The notes under the pieces: model-generated
Database searches by the model: none
What the model was told of the DNA's origin: nothing
What the model saw: the letters and a program-made list of their open reading frames with translations, nothing else
DNA from: Phenylobacterium sp.
GTDB taxonomy: Bacteria > Pseudomonadota > Alphaproteobacteria > Caulobacterales > Caulobacteraceae
NCBI GenBank assembly: GCA_028290925.1
Contig: JAQGIX010000097.1
Location: 1 to 16,856, forward strand
Direction of reading: 5' to 3'
Length of the DNA: 16,856 nt
Translations under genes and position numbers: made by a program
Shown here: positions 6,936-14,490 of the stretch, piece by piece
Position numbering within the stretch: the first letter of the stretch is position 1
How the letters are laid out: each line of letters starts with the position of its first letter

Positions 6936-6953
6936 ACGGCCAAGCTTGGTCGT
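6936..6953. promoter_or_regulatory. 18-bp near-perfect palindrome between divergent genes
   Basis: ACGGCCAAGCTTGGTCGT reads the same on the other strand except for one symmetric mismatch pair. It lies 70 bp upstream of the PLP-enzyme start and 57 bp upstream of the RTX gene start, a typical place for a dimeric repressor operator serving either gene. The binding protein is unknown. Confidence 0.45.
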
Positions 6954-7010
6954 TGGTGTCTCCTAGGGGGCGGCCGATCTCGGGCTCCCCCTCTGAACAG
7001 GGAGAGGCAG

Positions 7011-7772
7011 ATGCCCAGGCATTCCAGCCACGACGACACCGACGGGGACGACCACCGGCCCCCGACGCCCAGCGCCACGCCCCCGGCCGGCGCCGGAAAC
7101 GACACCATCACCGCCACCCACCACGACGATGACGTGGTCGGCGGGACCGGCGGCGACACCATCACCGCGACGCACCCCGACGACGACACGCCGAGCGCCG
7201 GCAACGACACCATCGCGGCGCCGGAGCATGATGACGACCCTGCCGCGGCCATGACGCTGGCCGGCACGGACGGCGCCGATGCGCTGCGGGGCGACGACGG
7301 CGCCGACAGCCTCTCCGGCGGCGCCGGCAATGACCTGCTGCGCGGCGGCGGCGGCGCGGACACCCTGGACGGCGGGGCGGGCGCCGACACCCTCTCCGGC
7401 GGCGAGGGCGCCAACCTGCTGACCGGCGGGGCGGGGAACGACCTGTTCGTGATCAAGACCGAGCACCCGGGCAAGACCGCCGACGGGCTCGACCACATCA
7501 CCGACTTCACCCACGGCGAGGACAAGATCTCGTTCGGCGGCCACCTGAGCGTGACCGACGCCAACTTCCAGACGGCGACGGCGACGACCTTCGCCGACGC
7601 GGTGGCCCTGGCCAAGACCGGCCTGGCCGGCGGCCACGCCGACGTGGTGGCCGTGCAGGTGGGCGCCGACGTGATCCTGTTCGCCGACACCCATCACGAC
7701 AACCACATCGATTCGGCAGTGGTGCTGGTGGGCAAGACCCTGGCCGGCGTCGCGCCGGGCGATATCATCTAG
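7011..7772 (+). CDS. Small RTX (hemolysin-type) calcium-binding protein
   Basis: A 253-residue acidic protein probably secreted by a type I system. Residues 85-147 are seven consecutive RTX nonapeptides (GGxGxDxLx form, such as GGAGNDLLR and GGAGADTLS) that would bind Ca2+ and fold as a beta-roll outside the cell. After them, FVIKTEHPGKTADGLDHITDF...EDKISF resembles the capping segment of serralysin/RTX C-termini, and the last 80 residues form a hydrophobic-acidic domain ending GDII. No Sec signal peptide is present, in agreement with C-terminal type I export, but no ABC exporter genes are nearby. The first 80 residues are Asp/His/Pro-rich with three imperfect repeats (separate entry). No protease or lipase domain is seen, so the role is unknown: adhesin, S-layer-like and matrix protein are all possible. 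The start has GGGAGAGG just upstream of ATG 7011. Confidence 0.85.
   Translation: MPRHSSHDDTDGDDHRPPTPSATPPAGAGNDTITATHHDDDVVGGTGGDTITATHPDDDTPSAGNDTIAAPEHDDDPAAAMTLAGTDGADALRGDDGADSLSGGAGNDLLRGGGGADTLDGGAGADTLSGGEGANLLTGGAGNDLFVIKTEHPGKTADGLDHITDFTHGEDKISFGGHLSVTDANFQTATATTFADAVALAKTGLAGGHADVVAVQVGADVILFADTHHDNHIDSAVVLVGKTLAGVAPGDII
7095..7238 (+). repeat. Three imperfect His/Asp-rich repeats in the RTX protein
   Basis: Residues 29-76 contain GNDTITATHHDDD, GGDTITATHPDDD and GNDTIAAPEHDDD, spaced 18 and 17 residues apart. Each starts like an RTX turn (GxDTI) and ends in a His/Glu plus DDD cluster, suggesting derivation from RTX units and possible metal binding. Confidence 0.75.
7263..7451 (+). 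repeat. Seven tandem RTX nonapeptide repeats
   Basis: Residues 85-147 are seven gapless 9-residue units of the GGxGxDxLx type. The sixth unit has Asn in place of the usual Asp (GGEGANLLT). At DNA level they are GC-rich 27-bp degenerate repeats. Confidence 0.9.
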
Positions 7773-7791
7773 CCTTGCGATCAAGCCGTTT

Positions 7792-7815
7792 CGGGCGGGG
7801 CGTCAGCTCCGCCCG
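7792..7815. terminator. Hairpin between convergent RTX and RHH genes
   Basis: CGGGCGGGG (7792-7800) pairs with CTCCGCCCG (7807-7815), nine pairs including one G-T wobble, around a 6-base loop. It sits in the 52-bp gap between the two convergent stops. No clear U-run follows on either strand, so terminator function is plausible but not shown. Confidence 0.45.
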
Positions 7816-7824
7816 GGCGTGCGA

Positions 7825-8097
7825 TCATCCCGCCTCGGCGCCGCCGCTGTCGCGACTATCGCGGCTACCGACCTGGTCGTCGTGGCCGTCGGGCTTTTCC
7901 ACCACGCCGAAGTCCTTGGAGCGGGCGCGGACGTCGGAGGGCCAGACGCCCTCGGCCGCCAGTCCGAGCCGCAGCAACTCGCGCACGGCCGCCGCGCGGC
8001 TGGGCATGCGCCGGGTGAATCGCCAGTCGTCCAGCGCCCGTAGCTCATCTTCCGTGAGCATGATCTGCAGCCGTTCGCCGCGACCCAGCTCAGACAT
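7825..8097 (-). CDS. Ribbon-helix-helix-like DNA-binding protein
   Basis: A 90-residue protein. Residues 8-52 (ERLQIMLTEDELRALDDWRF, then RMPSRAAAVRELLRLGL) fit an RHH fold: a short beta strand followed by two helices, with P-S-R-AAA-V-RELLRLGL as the second helix. This form is used by CopG/Arc-type regulators and antitoxins. The C-terminal 30 residues are hydrophilic and repetitive (SRDSRDSGG). No toxin gene is adjacent on its strand, so autoregulation or control of the divergent gene at 8331 is more likely than a toxin-antitoxin role. ATG 8095-8097 is preferred over an in-frame start at 8154 because the RHH strand begins soon after it and GGAG/GAGGGGG lie upstream. Confidence 0.7.
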   Translation of the reverse strand: MSELGRGERLQIMLTEDELRALDDWRFTRRMPSRAAAVRELLRLGLAAEGVWPSDVRARSKDFGVVEKPDGHDDQVGSRDSRDSGGAEAG

Positions 8098-8154
8098 GGC
8101 CCCCTCGCTCCTTCGAAATCGTCCTCTCGAACCGCTAAACGCACAGTCGCCCAC

Positions 8155-8330
8155 GGGGTTTCTTACTCATAATTAGTCAGCAGCGGCAAAGGCGGCGGCG
8201 CCTTCGAATGAGTGAAGTCATAATCATGTATAAGTTGATGCAGATGAGATGTGTCTGAGATCGGAAAACGTTCTTCAGTGTTGAGTTTCAGAGGAAAAGG
8301 GCGCTTACTAGGTTATCGAAAGGTAGTCCT
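8155..8330. other. AT-rich divergent intergenic region
   Basis: This gap between the RHH gene and the small plus-strand gene is far poorer in G+C than the rest: 8221-8280 has 23 G/C of 60. It holds TTGAGT at 8281 and TTACTA at 8305 at an 18-base spacing, a weak sigma-70-like pair for the gene at 8331, and AAGG shortly before that gene's ATG. No RNA gene was recognised. Confidence 0.5.
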
Positions 8331-8657
8331 ATGCGAATTGACTTCCCGCACGCCGTGACCGAGAGCTCGCCGGCCACCCCCTCCGAGGAGTCCGTCGAGA
8401 TGGAGTCCCGCCTCGTCAGCGCCTTCGAGATCTTCGTGCACGACGACCGCTACTCGGTTCCCACGCTGCATCTGGTCCCGGCCGCCTACGAGAGCGCCGC
8501 GCGGCGCCTGGCCGAGGTGCTGCTGCTGACCAGCTCGCATCATCTGGGCGTCGAGCTCTGGCGCGACGGCGAGCAGCTGCTGGCGCTGGGCGCCTGCGCC
8601 GATCGGCGGCGCTCGACGAACGGATCGGACCCGCTGCGCCTGGCCAGCGCCGGCTGA
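8331..8657 (+). CDS. Small protein of unknown function
   Basis: A 108-residue protein, probably cytoplasmic: no signal peptide or membrane segment. After a variable, Ser/Glu-rich N-terminus (1-27), a compact region reads FEIFVHDDRYSVPTLHLV, then ARRLAEVLLLTSSHHLGVELWRDGEQLLALG, giving a beta-beta-alpha-beta-beta feel. I recall similar small proteins in Caulobacterales but cannot assign a named family. ATG 8331 has GAAAGG about ten bases upstream. It stands alone between an AT-rich upstream region and the promoter of the ETF-QO gene. Confidence 0.65.
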   Translation: MRIDFPHAVTESSPATPSEESVEMESRLVSAFEIFVHDDRYSVPTLHLVPAAYESAARRLAEVLLLTSSHHLGVELWRDGEQLLALGACADRRRSTNGSDPLRLASAG

Positions 8658-8694
8658 GTCCCGCTCAAGCCGAGGTTTTTGCCGGGGGTTTTGC

Positions 8695-8724
8695 TTGACC
8701 GCCCCTGCGTGACATCCCGATAAG
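8695..8724 (+). promoter_or_regulatory. Candidate sigma-70 promoter for the ETF-QO unit
   Basis: TTGACC (8695-8700) and GATAAG (8719-8724) are separated by 18 bases and lie about 65 bp upstream of the ETF-QO start codon, directly after the preceding gene. Sequence match only. Confidence 0.4.
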
Positions 8725-8789
8725 TCCCCCCGAAGAGGCCGGGCGCGCCGCTGCGCCCGCGCCACGAAGTCCATGGGGAGCTTCAGGGG

Positions 8790-10505
8790 ATGAGCGAAGA
8801 CCACCTTGCTGACCAGGGGGCCGACCAGGGGGCCGATCCGGACTCCGGCCGCGAGGCGATGGAGTACGACGTCGTCATCGTCGGCGCCGGGCCCGCCGGC
8901 CTGGCCGCCGCCATCCGCCTCAAGCAGCTCGCCCAGGCCGCCGGGGCCGAGATCTCCGTAGCGGTGCTGGAGAAGGGCTCCGAGGTGGGGGCCCACATCC
9001 TCTCGGGCGCCGTGATCGACCCGATCTCGATGGACGAGCTCATTCCGGATTGGAAGGCGCTCGGCGCCCCGCTGGAGACCGCGGTCAGCGACGACAAGTT
9101 CGTGATGCTGGGCCCGCAGGGGAGCCTGGAGATCCCCACCTGGCCGATGCCCGGCTTCATGCACAACAAGGGCAACTACATCGCCTCGCTTGGCAACGTC
9201 TGCCGCTGGCTGGCGGGGCAGGCCGAAGCCCTGGGCGTGGAGATCTATCCCGGCATGGCCGCCTCCGACCTGGTGTTGGCCGCGGATGGCTCGGTGAGGG
9301 GCGTGGTCGCCGGGGTGTTCGGCGTCGACAAGGACGGGAACAAGGGCGCGGACTACCAGCCCGGCGTCGAGTTGCTCGCCAAGTACACCTTCATCGGCGA
9401 GGGCGTCCGAGGCTCGCTGGCCAAGGTGCTGAAGGCCCGTTTCAACCTGGGCGATGGCCGGGAGCCGGAGAAGTACGGCATCGGCCTGAAGGAGCTGTGG
9501 CAGGTGCCCGCCGACCGCTTCCTGCCGGGCCTGGTGGTGCACACCGTCGGCTGGCCGCTGGACAACCAGACCGGCGGCGGCAGCTTCATGTACCACTTCG
9601 GCGACAACTATGTGGCCCTCGGCTTCGTGGTGCATCTGAACTACAAGAACCCGTGGATTTCGCCGTTCGACGAGTTCCAGCGGCTGAAGCACCATCCGGA
9701 GATCGCCAAGCACCTGGAGGGCGGTCGCCGCATCTCCTACGGGGCGCGGGCGATCAGCGAGGGCGGTCTGCAGTCGGTGCCGAAGCTCCACTTCCCCGGC
9801 GGCGTGTTGGTTGGCGATTCCGCCGGCTTCATGAACGTGCCGCGCATCAAGGGCAGCCACAACGCCATGAAGAGCGGCATGTTGGCGGCCGAGGCCGCCT
9901 TCGCCGCCATCCAGGCCGGCCGCTCGGGCGACGAGCTGGTCGAGTACGAACAGGCCTATCGCGGCTCGCGGGTCCGCAAGGAGCTGCACACCGTGCGCAA
10001 CGCCAAGCCGCTGTGGAGCCGGTTCGGCACCATGCCGGGCTCGGCGTTCGCGATCTTCGACATGTGGTGCACGAGCCTGTTGGGCGGCTTCTCGCTGTTC
10101 GGCACCCTGAAACACGGCAAGACCGACGCCGAATCGACCGGCCTCGCCAAGGACTACGAGCCGATCGTCTATCCGAAGCCGGACGGGGTGCTGAGCTTCG
10201 ACAAGCTCTCCTCGGTGTTCCTGTCGAACACCAACCACGATGAGAACCAGCCGGCGCACCTGAAGCTCAAGGACCCGGCGGTGCCGATCATGGTCAACCT
10301 GCCGAAGTACGGCGAGCCGGCGCGGCTCTACTGTCCGGCCGGGGTCTATGAGGTGCTCTACGACGACAAGGGCGAGAACCCGCGGTTCCAGATCAATTTC
10401 CAGAACTGCGTCCACTGCAAGACCTGCGACATCAAGGATCCGTCGCAGAACATCAACTGGACCACGCCGCAGGGTGGCGACGGCCCCAACTATCCGAACA
10501 TGTGA
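8790..10505 (+). CDS. etfD: Electron transfer flavoprotein-ubiquinone oxidoreductase
   Basis: A 571-residue inner-membrane-associated flavoprotein passing electrons from reduced ETF (fatty acid and amino acid oxidation) to ubiquinone. The FAD-binding motif is GAGPAGL at residues 32-38 in EYDVVIVGAGPAGLAAAIRL. GAHILSGAVIDP, GGGSFMYHFGDN and GDSAGFMNVPRIKGSHNAMKSG are family blocks covering ubiquinone and FAD contacts. The C-terminal 4Fe-4S cluster has all four ligands: C515 (LYCPAGVYEV), C540, C543 and C546 (NCVHCKTCD). Length is normal for the bacterial family. A 12-bp direct repeat (GACCAGGGGGCC, 8811-8834) encodes DQGADQGA in the variable N-terminus. ATG 8790 is chosen because of the GGGG run upstream; ATG 8859 (MEYDVV) is the shorter alternative. 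No etfAB genes are adjacent. It is followed at 59 bp by the TPR lipoprotein. Confidence 0.96.
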   Translation: MSEDHLADQGADQGADPDSGREAMEYDVVIVGAGPAGLAAAIRLKQLAQAAGAEISVAVLEKGSEVGAHILSGAVIDPISMDELIPDWKALGAPLETAVSDDKFVMLGPQGSLEIPTWPMPGFMHNKGNYIASLGNVCRWLAGQAEALGVEIYPGMAASDLVLAADGSVRGVVAGVFGVDKDGNKGADYQPGVELLAKYTFIGEGVRGSLAKVLKARFNLGDGREPEKYGIGLKELWQVPADRFLPGLVVHTVGWPLDNQTGGGSFMYHFGDNYVALGFVVHLNYKNPWISPFDEFQRLKHHPEIAKHLEGGRRISYGARAISEGGLQSVPKLHFPGGVLVGDSAGFMNVPRIKGSHNAMKSGMLAAEAAFAAIQAGRSGDELVEYEQAYRGSRVRKELHTVRNAKPLWSRFGTMPGSAFAIFDMWCTSLLGGFSLFGTLKHGKTDAESTGLAKDYEPIVYPKPDGVLSFDKLSSVFLSNTNHDENQPAHLKLKDPAVPIMVNLPKYGEPARLYCPAGVYEVLYDDKGENPRFQINFQNCVHCKTCDIKDPSQNINWTTPQGGDGPNYPNM

Positions 10506-10564
10506 GGCCGGCCGCGCTCTTCAGCCGCCTTGCGGCGGCCACGATATCCGCCGAAGGTCGCCCC

Positions 10565-12256
10565 ATGCGCCGAAGCCTGCTTTCCGCCGTCCTGCCGCTG
10601 GTCCTGATCGGAGGCTGCGCGACCACCGCGCCCAAGCTGGCCGACAGTCTTTCGCCGGGCATCGCCTCGCCCTACGGCCGGTTCCTGGCGGGCGAGGCGG
10701 CGCTGAACGGCGGCCACAGCGCCGACGCCTCCAAGTACTTCGACCAGGCGCGGACCGAGACCGGCGGCGACGCCCTGGTGTCGGAGCGGGCGTTCACCGC
10801 GGCCCTGCTGGCCGGCGACATCGACAAGGCCGCCACGCTGGCGCCCACCGGCGACCAGGCCTCGGATTCCACCAAGCGGCTCGGCAAGCTGACCGTGGCG
10901 GTCAAGGCCCTGGCCGACGGCAAGGCCAAGGACGCCTACGCCCTGCTGGCCGGCGACTCGATCACCTTCCCACACCGCGCGGCGGCGGCGCTGCTCGCCC
11001 CCTGGGCGGCCGCCGAGGCCGGCGACGTGGACAACTCGCTGGTCAAGCCGGAGGTGCACGGCGACCGGATCGTGGCCTATTTCGGCGGCCTCGGTCAGGC
11101 GCTGCTCTACGAGCGGGCCAAGCGCTACGACGAGGCGGAAACCGACTACAAGGCCGCCCTCGCGGGCGTGGCGCGCAATGAGACCGCGACGGTCGCCTAC
11201 GGCGCCTTCCTGGAGCGGCGCGGTCGCCGTCCCGATGCGCTGAAGCTCTACGACGCCTCGCTGGCCGAGGAGCCCTCGAGCGCGGCGGTCAAGGCGGCCC
11301 GCGCCCGCACGGCGGCGGGCAAGACGGCGCCGCCGGAGCCGACCATCCGGCAGGGCGCGGCGCTGGCCATGATCACGCCCGCGGCGATCATGATGTCGGC
11401 CAAGCAGTCGCAGTTCGCCCTGGCCTATCTGCGGCTCGCCCTGAAGCTCGATCCCGAGCGCGACGAGGCCTGGGTGATGGTCGGCGACCTGATGGCCGCA
11501 GACGGCGACAACGCCGGCGCCCGCGAGGCCTATGGCAAGCCCAAGCCCAGCTCCCTGGAATATGCCGCGGCCCAGTCCAAGCTCGCCTGGACCTACCAGA
11601 ACGCCGGCGACAAGGAGACGGCGCTGAAGCTCGCCCGGGCCGCCGCCGCCTCCGGCCAGGAGTCGGGCCGGCTGACGCTCGCCGACCTGCTGCGCGCCGA
11701 CGAGAAGTTCGCCGAATCCGCCGAGATCCTGTCGAGCCTGATCGCGGAGTCCAAGACACCCGACTGGCGGCTGCTCTACGCCCGTGGCGTCGCCTACGAA
11801 CGCACCGGCCGCTGGTCGCAGGGCGAGGCCGACCTGAAGGCCGCGCTCGCCGCCTCGCCCGATGAGCCGGAGCTGCTCAACTACCTGGGCTATTCCTGGA
11901 TCGACCGCGGCGAGCACCTGAAGGACGCCATGGCCATGGTGGAGAAGGCGGTGGCCTCCGATCCGCGCTCCGGCGCCATGGTCGACAGCCTGGGCTGGGC
12001 CTACTACCGGCTCGGCGACTACAAGAAGGCCGTGGAGAAGCTCGAGGAGGCCGTCGAGCTGGAAGCCGGCGATCCGGAGATCAACAACCACCTGGGCGAC
12101 GCCTACTGGAAGGTGGGCCGCCGTGACGAGGGGCTGTTCCAGTGGCGCCGCGTGCTGACCCTGCAGCCGGACGCCAAGATCAAGGCCGACGCGGAGGCCA
12201 AGATCGCCTCGGCCGCCGGCCCCGACGGGCCGACCCAGAAGATCGCCGAGCACTAG
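10565..12256 (+). CDS. TPR-repeat lipoprotein
   Basis: A 563-residue exported protein. MRRSLLSAVLPLVLIGGC is a type II signal peptide with lipobox IGGC and C18 as the lipidated residue, so it should be anchored in the periplasm-facing membrane. The rest is almost entirely helical repeat: SPYGRFLAGEAALNGGHSAD, ALLYERAKRYDEAETDYKAAL, and near the C-terminus a clear TPR run (PELLNYLGYSWIDRGEH, AMVDSLGWAYYRLGDYKKAV, PEINNHLGDAYWKVGRRDEG). TPR lipoproteins act as scaffolds in envelope assembly; no specific partner is identifiable. ATG 10565 is chosen because it starts the signal peptide, against a GTG at 10502 inside the previous stop. The preceding gap has a short GCCGC/GCGGC hairpin (10524-10536). 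Its stop overlaps the ispE start by one base. Confidence 0.85.
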   Translation: MRRSLLSAVLPLVLIGGCATTAPKLADSLSPGIASPYGRFLAGEAALNGGHSADASKYFDQARTETGGDALVSERAFTAALLAGDIDKAATLAPTGDQASDSTKRLGKLTVAVKALADGKAKDAYALLAGDSITFPHRAAAALLAPWAAAEAGDVDNSLVKPEVHGDRIVAYFGGLGQALLYERAKRYDEAETDYKAALAGVARNETATVAYGAFLERRGRRPDALKLYDASLAEEPSSAAVKAARARTAAGKTAPPEPTIRQGAALAMITPAAIMMSAKQSQFALAYLRLALKLDPERDEAWVMVGDLMAADGDNAGAREAYGKPKPSSLEYAAAQSKLAWTYQNAGDKETALKLARAAAASGQESGRLTLADLLRADEKFAESAEILSSLIAESKTPDWRLLYARGVAYERTGRWSQGEADLKAALAASPDEPELLNYLGYSWIDRGEHLKDAMAMVEKAVASDPRSGAMVDSLGWAYYRLGDYKKAVEKLEEAVELEAGDPEINNHLGDAYWKVGRRDEGLFQWRRVLTLQPDAKIKADAEAKIASAAGPDGPTQKIAEH

Positions 12257-13149
12257 TGGCCAAGGCGGCTTTCGCGGCGGCCAAGGTCAACCTGTTCCTG
12301 CACGTCGGCGCGCCTGGCGCGGACGGCTACCATCCGATCTGCAGCCTGATGGCCTTCGCCGACCTGGGCGACGAGGTCATGGCCTATGAGGCCGAGGCCC
12401 TGGAGCTGGCGGTGCGCGGCCCTTTCGCGAAAGGGCTCGCCGGCGCGGGCGACAATCTGGTGCTGAAAGCCGCCCACGCGCTGATCGCGGAGGCCGGGCG
12501 TCCGGTGGCGCCGTTCGGGCTGGTGCTGGACAAGCGCCTGCCGGTGGCGGCCGGCCTGGGGGGCGGATCCGCCGACGCCGGCGCGGCGCTGCGGCTGTTG
12601 CGCGAGACGCTCAGCCTGAGCCTTGACGATGCGCAGCTGGAGGCGCTGGCGGCAGGCCTCGGCGCGGACGGCGCCGCCTGCCTGTGGGGTCGGCCCACGA
12701 TCGCGCAGGGGCGGGGCGAACGGCTGAGCCCCGCGCCCCGGATGCCGGTGATCGACGCGGTGCTGGTGAACCCGGGCGTCCCGGTCTCGACGGCGGAAGT
12801 CTATCGGCGCTTCGACGCCCAGGGCCAGTTCGGCGAGGTCGCTCCCCCGCGCGCGCCGGAGGCCTTCGAGGACGCGGTCGAGCTCGCCGCCTGGCTGGCC
12901 ACCCAGCGCAACGACCTGGAGGCCGCGGCGGTGGCCCTCGCCCCCCACGTCGGCGCGGTGCTGGAGACCCTGGCCGGCGAGCCGGAGTGCCTGCTGGCCC
13001 GGGTCTCGGGGTCAGGCGGGACCTGCTTCGCGCTCTGCGCCAGCGACATCGAGGCCGAAAGCCTGGCCGAGCGGATCGAGGCCATGGCGCCCGGCTGGTG
13101 GGTCCGCCGCTGCCGGCTGGGCGGGCCGTGGCCGGACGCGGCGGACTAA
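12256..13149 (+). CDS. ispE: 4-diphosphocytidyl-2-C-methyl-D-erythritol kinase
   Basis: This 297-residue cytoplasmic GHMP kinase phosphorylates CDP-methylerythritol in the non-mevalonate pathway to isoprenoids. K10 in AAKVNLFLHV and D138 in GLGADGAA are the predicted catalytic pair; DGYHPICSL (23-31) binds substrate; LPVAAGLGGGSADAG (95-109) is the ATP-phosphate loop; and SGSGGTCFAL is GHMP motif 3. The segment after D138 (GAACLWG) differs from the common VPFFL but keeps the spacing. The start is GTG at 12256, whose first base is the last base of the TPR gene stop (TAGTG); this puts K10 at the standard position and implies translational coupling. An upstream start at 12142 would add 38 low-complexity residues inside the previous gene. 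Downstream it converges on the NADH dehydrogenase gene. Confidence 0.95.
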   Translation: MAKAAFAAAKVNLFLHVGAPGADGYHPICSLMAFADLGDEVMAYEAEALELAVRGPFAKGLAGAGDNLVLKAAHALIAEAGRPVAPFGLVLDKRLPVAAGLGGGSADAGAALRLLRETLSLSLDDAQLEALAAGLGADGAACLWGRPTIAQGRGERLSPAPRMPVIDAVLVNPGVPVSTAEVYRRFDAQGQFGEVAPPRAPEAFEDAVELAAWLATQRNDLEAAAVALAPHVGAVLETLAGEPECLLARVSGSGGTCFALCASDIEAESLAERIEAMAPGWWVRRCRLGGPWPDAAD

Positions 13150-13157
13150 GCCGCCGC
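13138..13157. terminator. Hairpin across the ispE stop, between convergent genes
   Basis: GCGGCGG (13138-13144) and CCGCCGC (13151-13157) form a perfect 7-bp stem with loop ACTAAG, which contains most of the ispE TAA stop. Only 9 bp separate the two convergent genes, so this may serve transcripts from both sides. It has no U-run. Confidence 0.4.
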
Positions 13158-13158
13158 C

Positions 13159-14424
13159 TCAGCCCCGCGCGGGATTGGTGATCAGCCGCGAGCGCGGCGC
13201 GTAGGTGACGTAGTCCCAGAGCCAGCTGAAGGCGACGGCGAGGCGGTTGCGCACGCCGATCAGGAAATAGACGTGCGCCAGGCTCCAGAAGGTCCAGCCG
13301 GCGAAGCCGGTGAGCGTGAGGCCGCCCAGCTTCACGATGGCCGACTTGCGCCCGATGGTGGCGAGGTCGCCCTGGTGGCGATAGCGGAACGGCGCCGTGG
13401 GCTTCGCGCCGGCCAGCCGCGCGGCGATCCGTCGGCCGACGTAGGCGCCCATCTGCTTGGCGGCCGGGGCCACGCCGGGGACCGGCTTGCCGGCCGGGTC
13501 GGCGATCGCGGCGGTGTCGCCGATGACGAACACCTCGGGATGGCCCGGCAGGGTGAGGTCCGGCTCGACCAGCACCCGGCCGGCGCGGTCGCTGGCGGCC
13601 CCGAGCCAGTTGGCGGCCGGCGAGGCCTGGACGCCCGCCGCCCAGATCACCGCGCCGGCGGCGATGCGCTCATCGCCCAGCTGAACGCCCTCACGGTCGA
13701 TGCCGGTCACGGCGGCGCCGCTGCGGACCTCGACACCCATCCGCCGCAGCGCGGCCTCGGCCACGGCGCTCAGCCGCTCGGGGAAGGCCGGCAGGATGCG
13801 CGGCCCGGCCTCGATCAGCAGGATCCGCGCCTTGGCGGGATCGACGTTCTTGAAGTCGGGCGGCAGGGCGTCGCGGGCGACGTCGGCGATGGCGCCGGCC
13901 ATCTCCACGCCGGTCGGGCCGCCGCCGACCACGGCGAAGGTGGTCAGCGCCTGGCGCCTGGCCGGATCGGCGGCGATCTCCGCGCGCTCGAACGCCATCA
14001 GGATGCGGCGCCGGATCGCCGTGGCGTCCTCGATCCGCTTGAGCCCCGGCGCATGGGCCGCCCAGTCGTCGTGGCCGAAATAGGTGTGGGTCGCGCCGGT
14101 GGCGACCACCAGCACGTCGTAGGTGAAGTCGCGCGCCGATGTGCGGACGCGCCGCCGGTCGAGGTCGACGCCCTTGACCTCGGCCATCAGCACCTGGGTG
14201 TTTCCCTGGCGGCCGAGGACGCGGCGGATCGGCCAGGCGATGTCGGCCGGGGTGAGCGCGGCGGTCGCCACCTGGTACAGCAGGGGCTGGAAGCAGTGGT
14301 GGTTCTCGCGGTCGATGAGGATCACGTCGACGGCCGCGTTGCGCAGCGCCTGGGCCGCCGTGAGCCCGCCGAATCCGCCGCCCAGGATGACCACGCGCGG
14401 CCTTGTCTCGCGATCCTGCGGCAT
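13159..14424 (-). CDS. ndh: Type II NADH dehydrogenase / FAD-dependent oxidoreductase
   Basis: A 421-residue non-proton-pumping respiratory enzyme predicted to move electrons from NADH to quinone at the inner face of the membrane. RVVILGGGFGGLTAAQAL (about 9-26) binds FAD. NHHCFQPLLYQVATAALTP is the conserved block of this family. VVGGGPTGVEMAGAIAD binds NADH, and VFVIGDTAA (with GVAPAAKQMG) is the second FAD contact. The C-terminal stretch from GFAGWTFWSLAHVYFLIGVRNR to WLWDYVTYAPRSRLI is amphipathic/hydrophobic, fitting monotopic membrane attachment. ATG 14422-14424 is chosen because GGAGG lies four bases upstream and the FAD motif starts at the usual distance; an in-frame start at 14478 adds 18 unrelated residues. 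Other pyridine-nucleotide disulfide oxidoreductase functions are less likely. Confidence 0.9.
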   Translation of the reverse strand: MPQDRETRPRVVILGGGFGGLTAAQALRNAAVDVILIDRENHHCFQPLLYQVATAALTPADIAWPIRRVLGRQGNTQVLMAEVKGVDLDRRRVRTSARDFTYDVLVVATGATHTYFGHDDWAAHAPGLKRIEDATAIRRRILMAFERAEIAADPARRQALTTFAVVGGGPTGVEMAGAIADVARDALPPDFKNVDPAKARILLIEAGPRILPAFPERLSAVAEAALRRMGVEVRSGAAVTGIDREGVQLGDERIAAGAVIWAAGVQASPAANWLGAASDRAGRVLVEPDLTLPGHPEVFVIGDTAAIADPAGKPVPGVAPAAKQMGAYVGRRIAARLAGAKPTAPFRYRHQGDLATIGRKSAIVKLGGLTLTGFAGWTFWSLAHVYFLIGVRNRLAVAFSWLWDYVTYAPRSRLITNPARG

Positions 14425-14490
14425 GGCGCCTCCGGGGCTCGAGCCGGGACTGCATCCCACTTGGCCGGTTTGCGCCACCCTCCAATTCTC

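Noticed and set aside
7825..8097. RHH protein as antitoxin of a toxin-antitoxin pair
   Set aside because: No toxin-like gene lies next to it on the same strand; the divergent small gene lacks RelE, PIN or similar motifs.
8208..8258. 16-codon open frame with five methionines in the AT-rich gap
   Set aside because: No Shine-Dalgarno sequence, rare codons such as ATA, and a random occurrence is likely in AT-rich sequence.
8811..8834. 12-bp direct repeat at the start of the ETF-QO gene
   Set aside because: Only two units in a variable N-terminal coding region; it explains DQGADQGA and suggests nothing further.
8313..10415. 700-codon minus-strand frame opposite ETF-QO
   Set aside because: The plus strand encodes an unmistakable full-length ETF-QO; the antisense product is low-complexity and has no motif.
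10490..12253. Long minus-strand frame opposite the TPR lipoprotein
   Set aside because: The plus strand has a signal peptide, lipobox and TPRs; the opposite frame is a compositional artefact.
14420..14475. tRNA-like 3-prime end (GGCTCGAGCC ... GGCGCCA on the minus strand) upstream of ndh
   Set aside because: No matching acceptor strand, D-arm or anticodon arm could be built, and the T-arm does not pair; the region is the ndh ribosome binding site.
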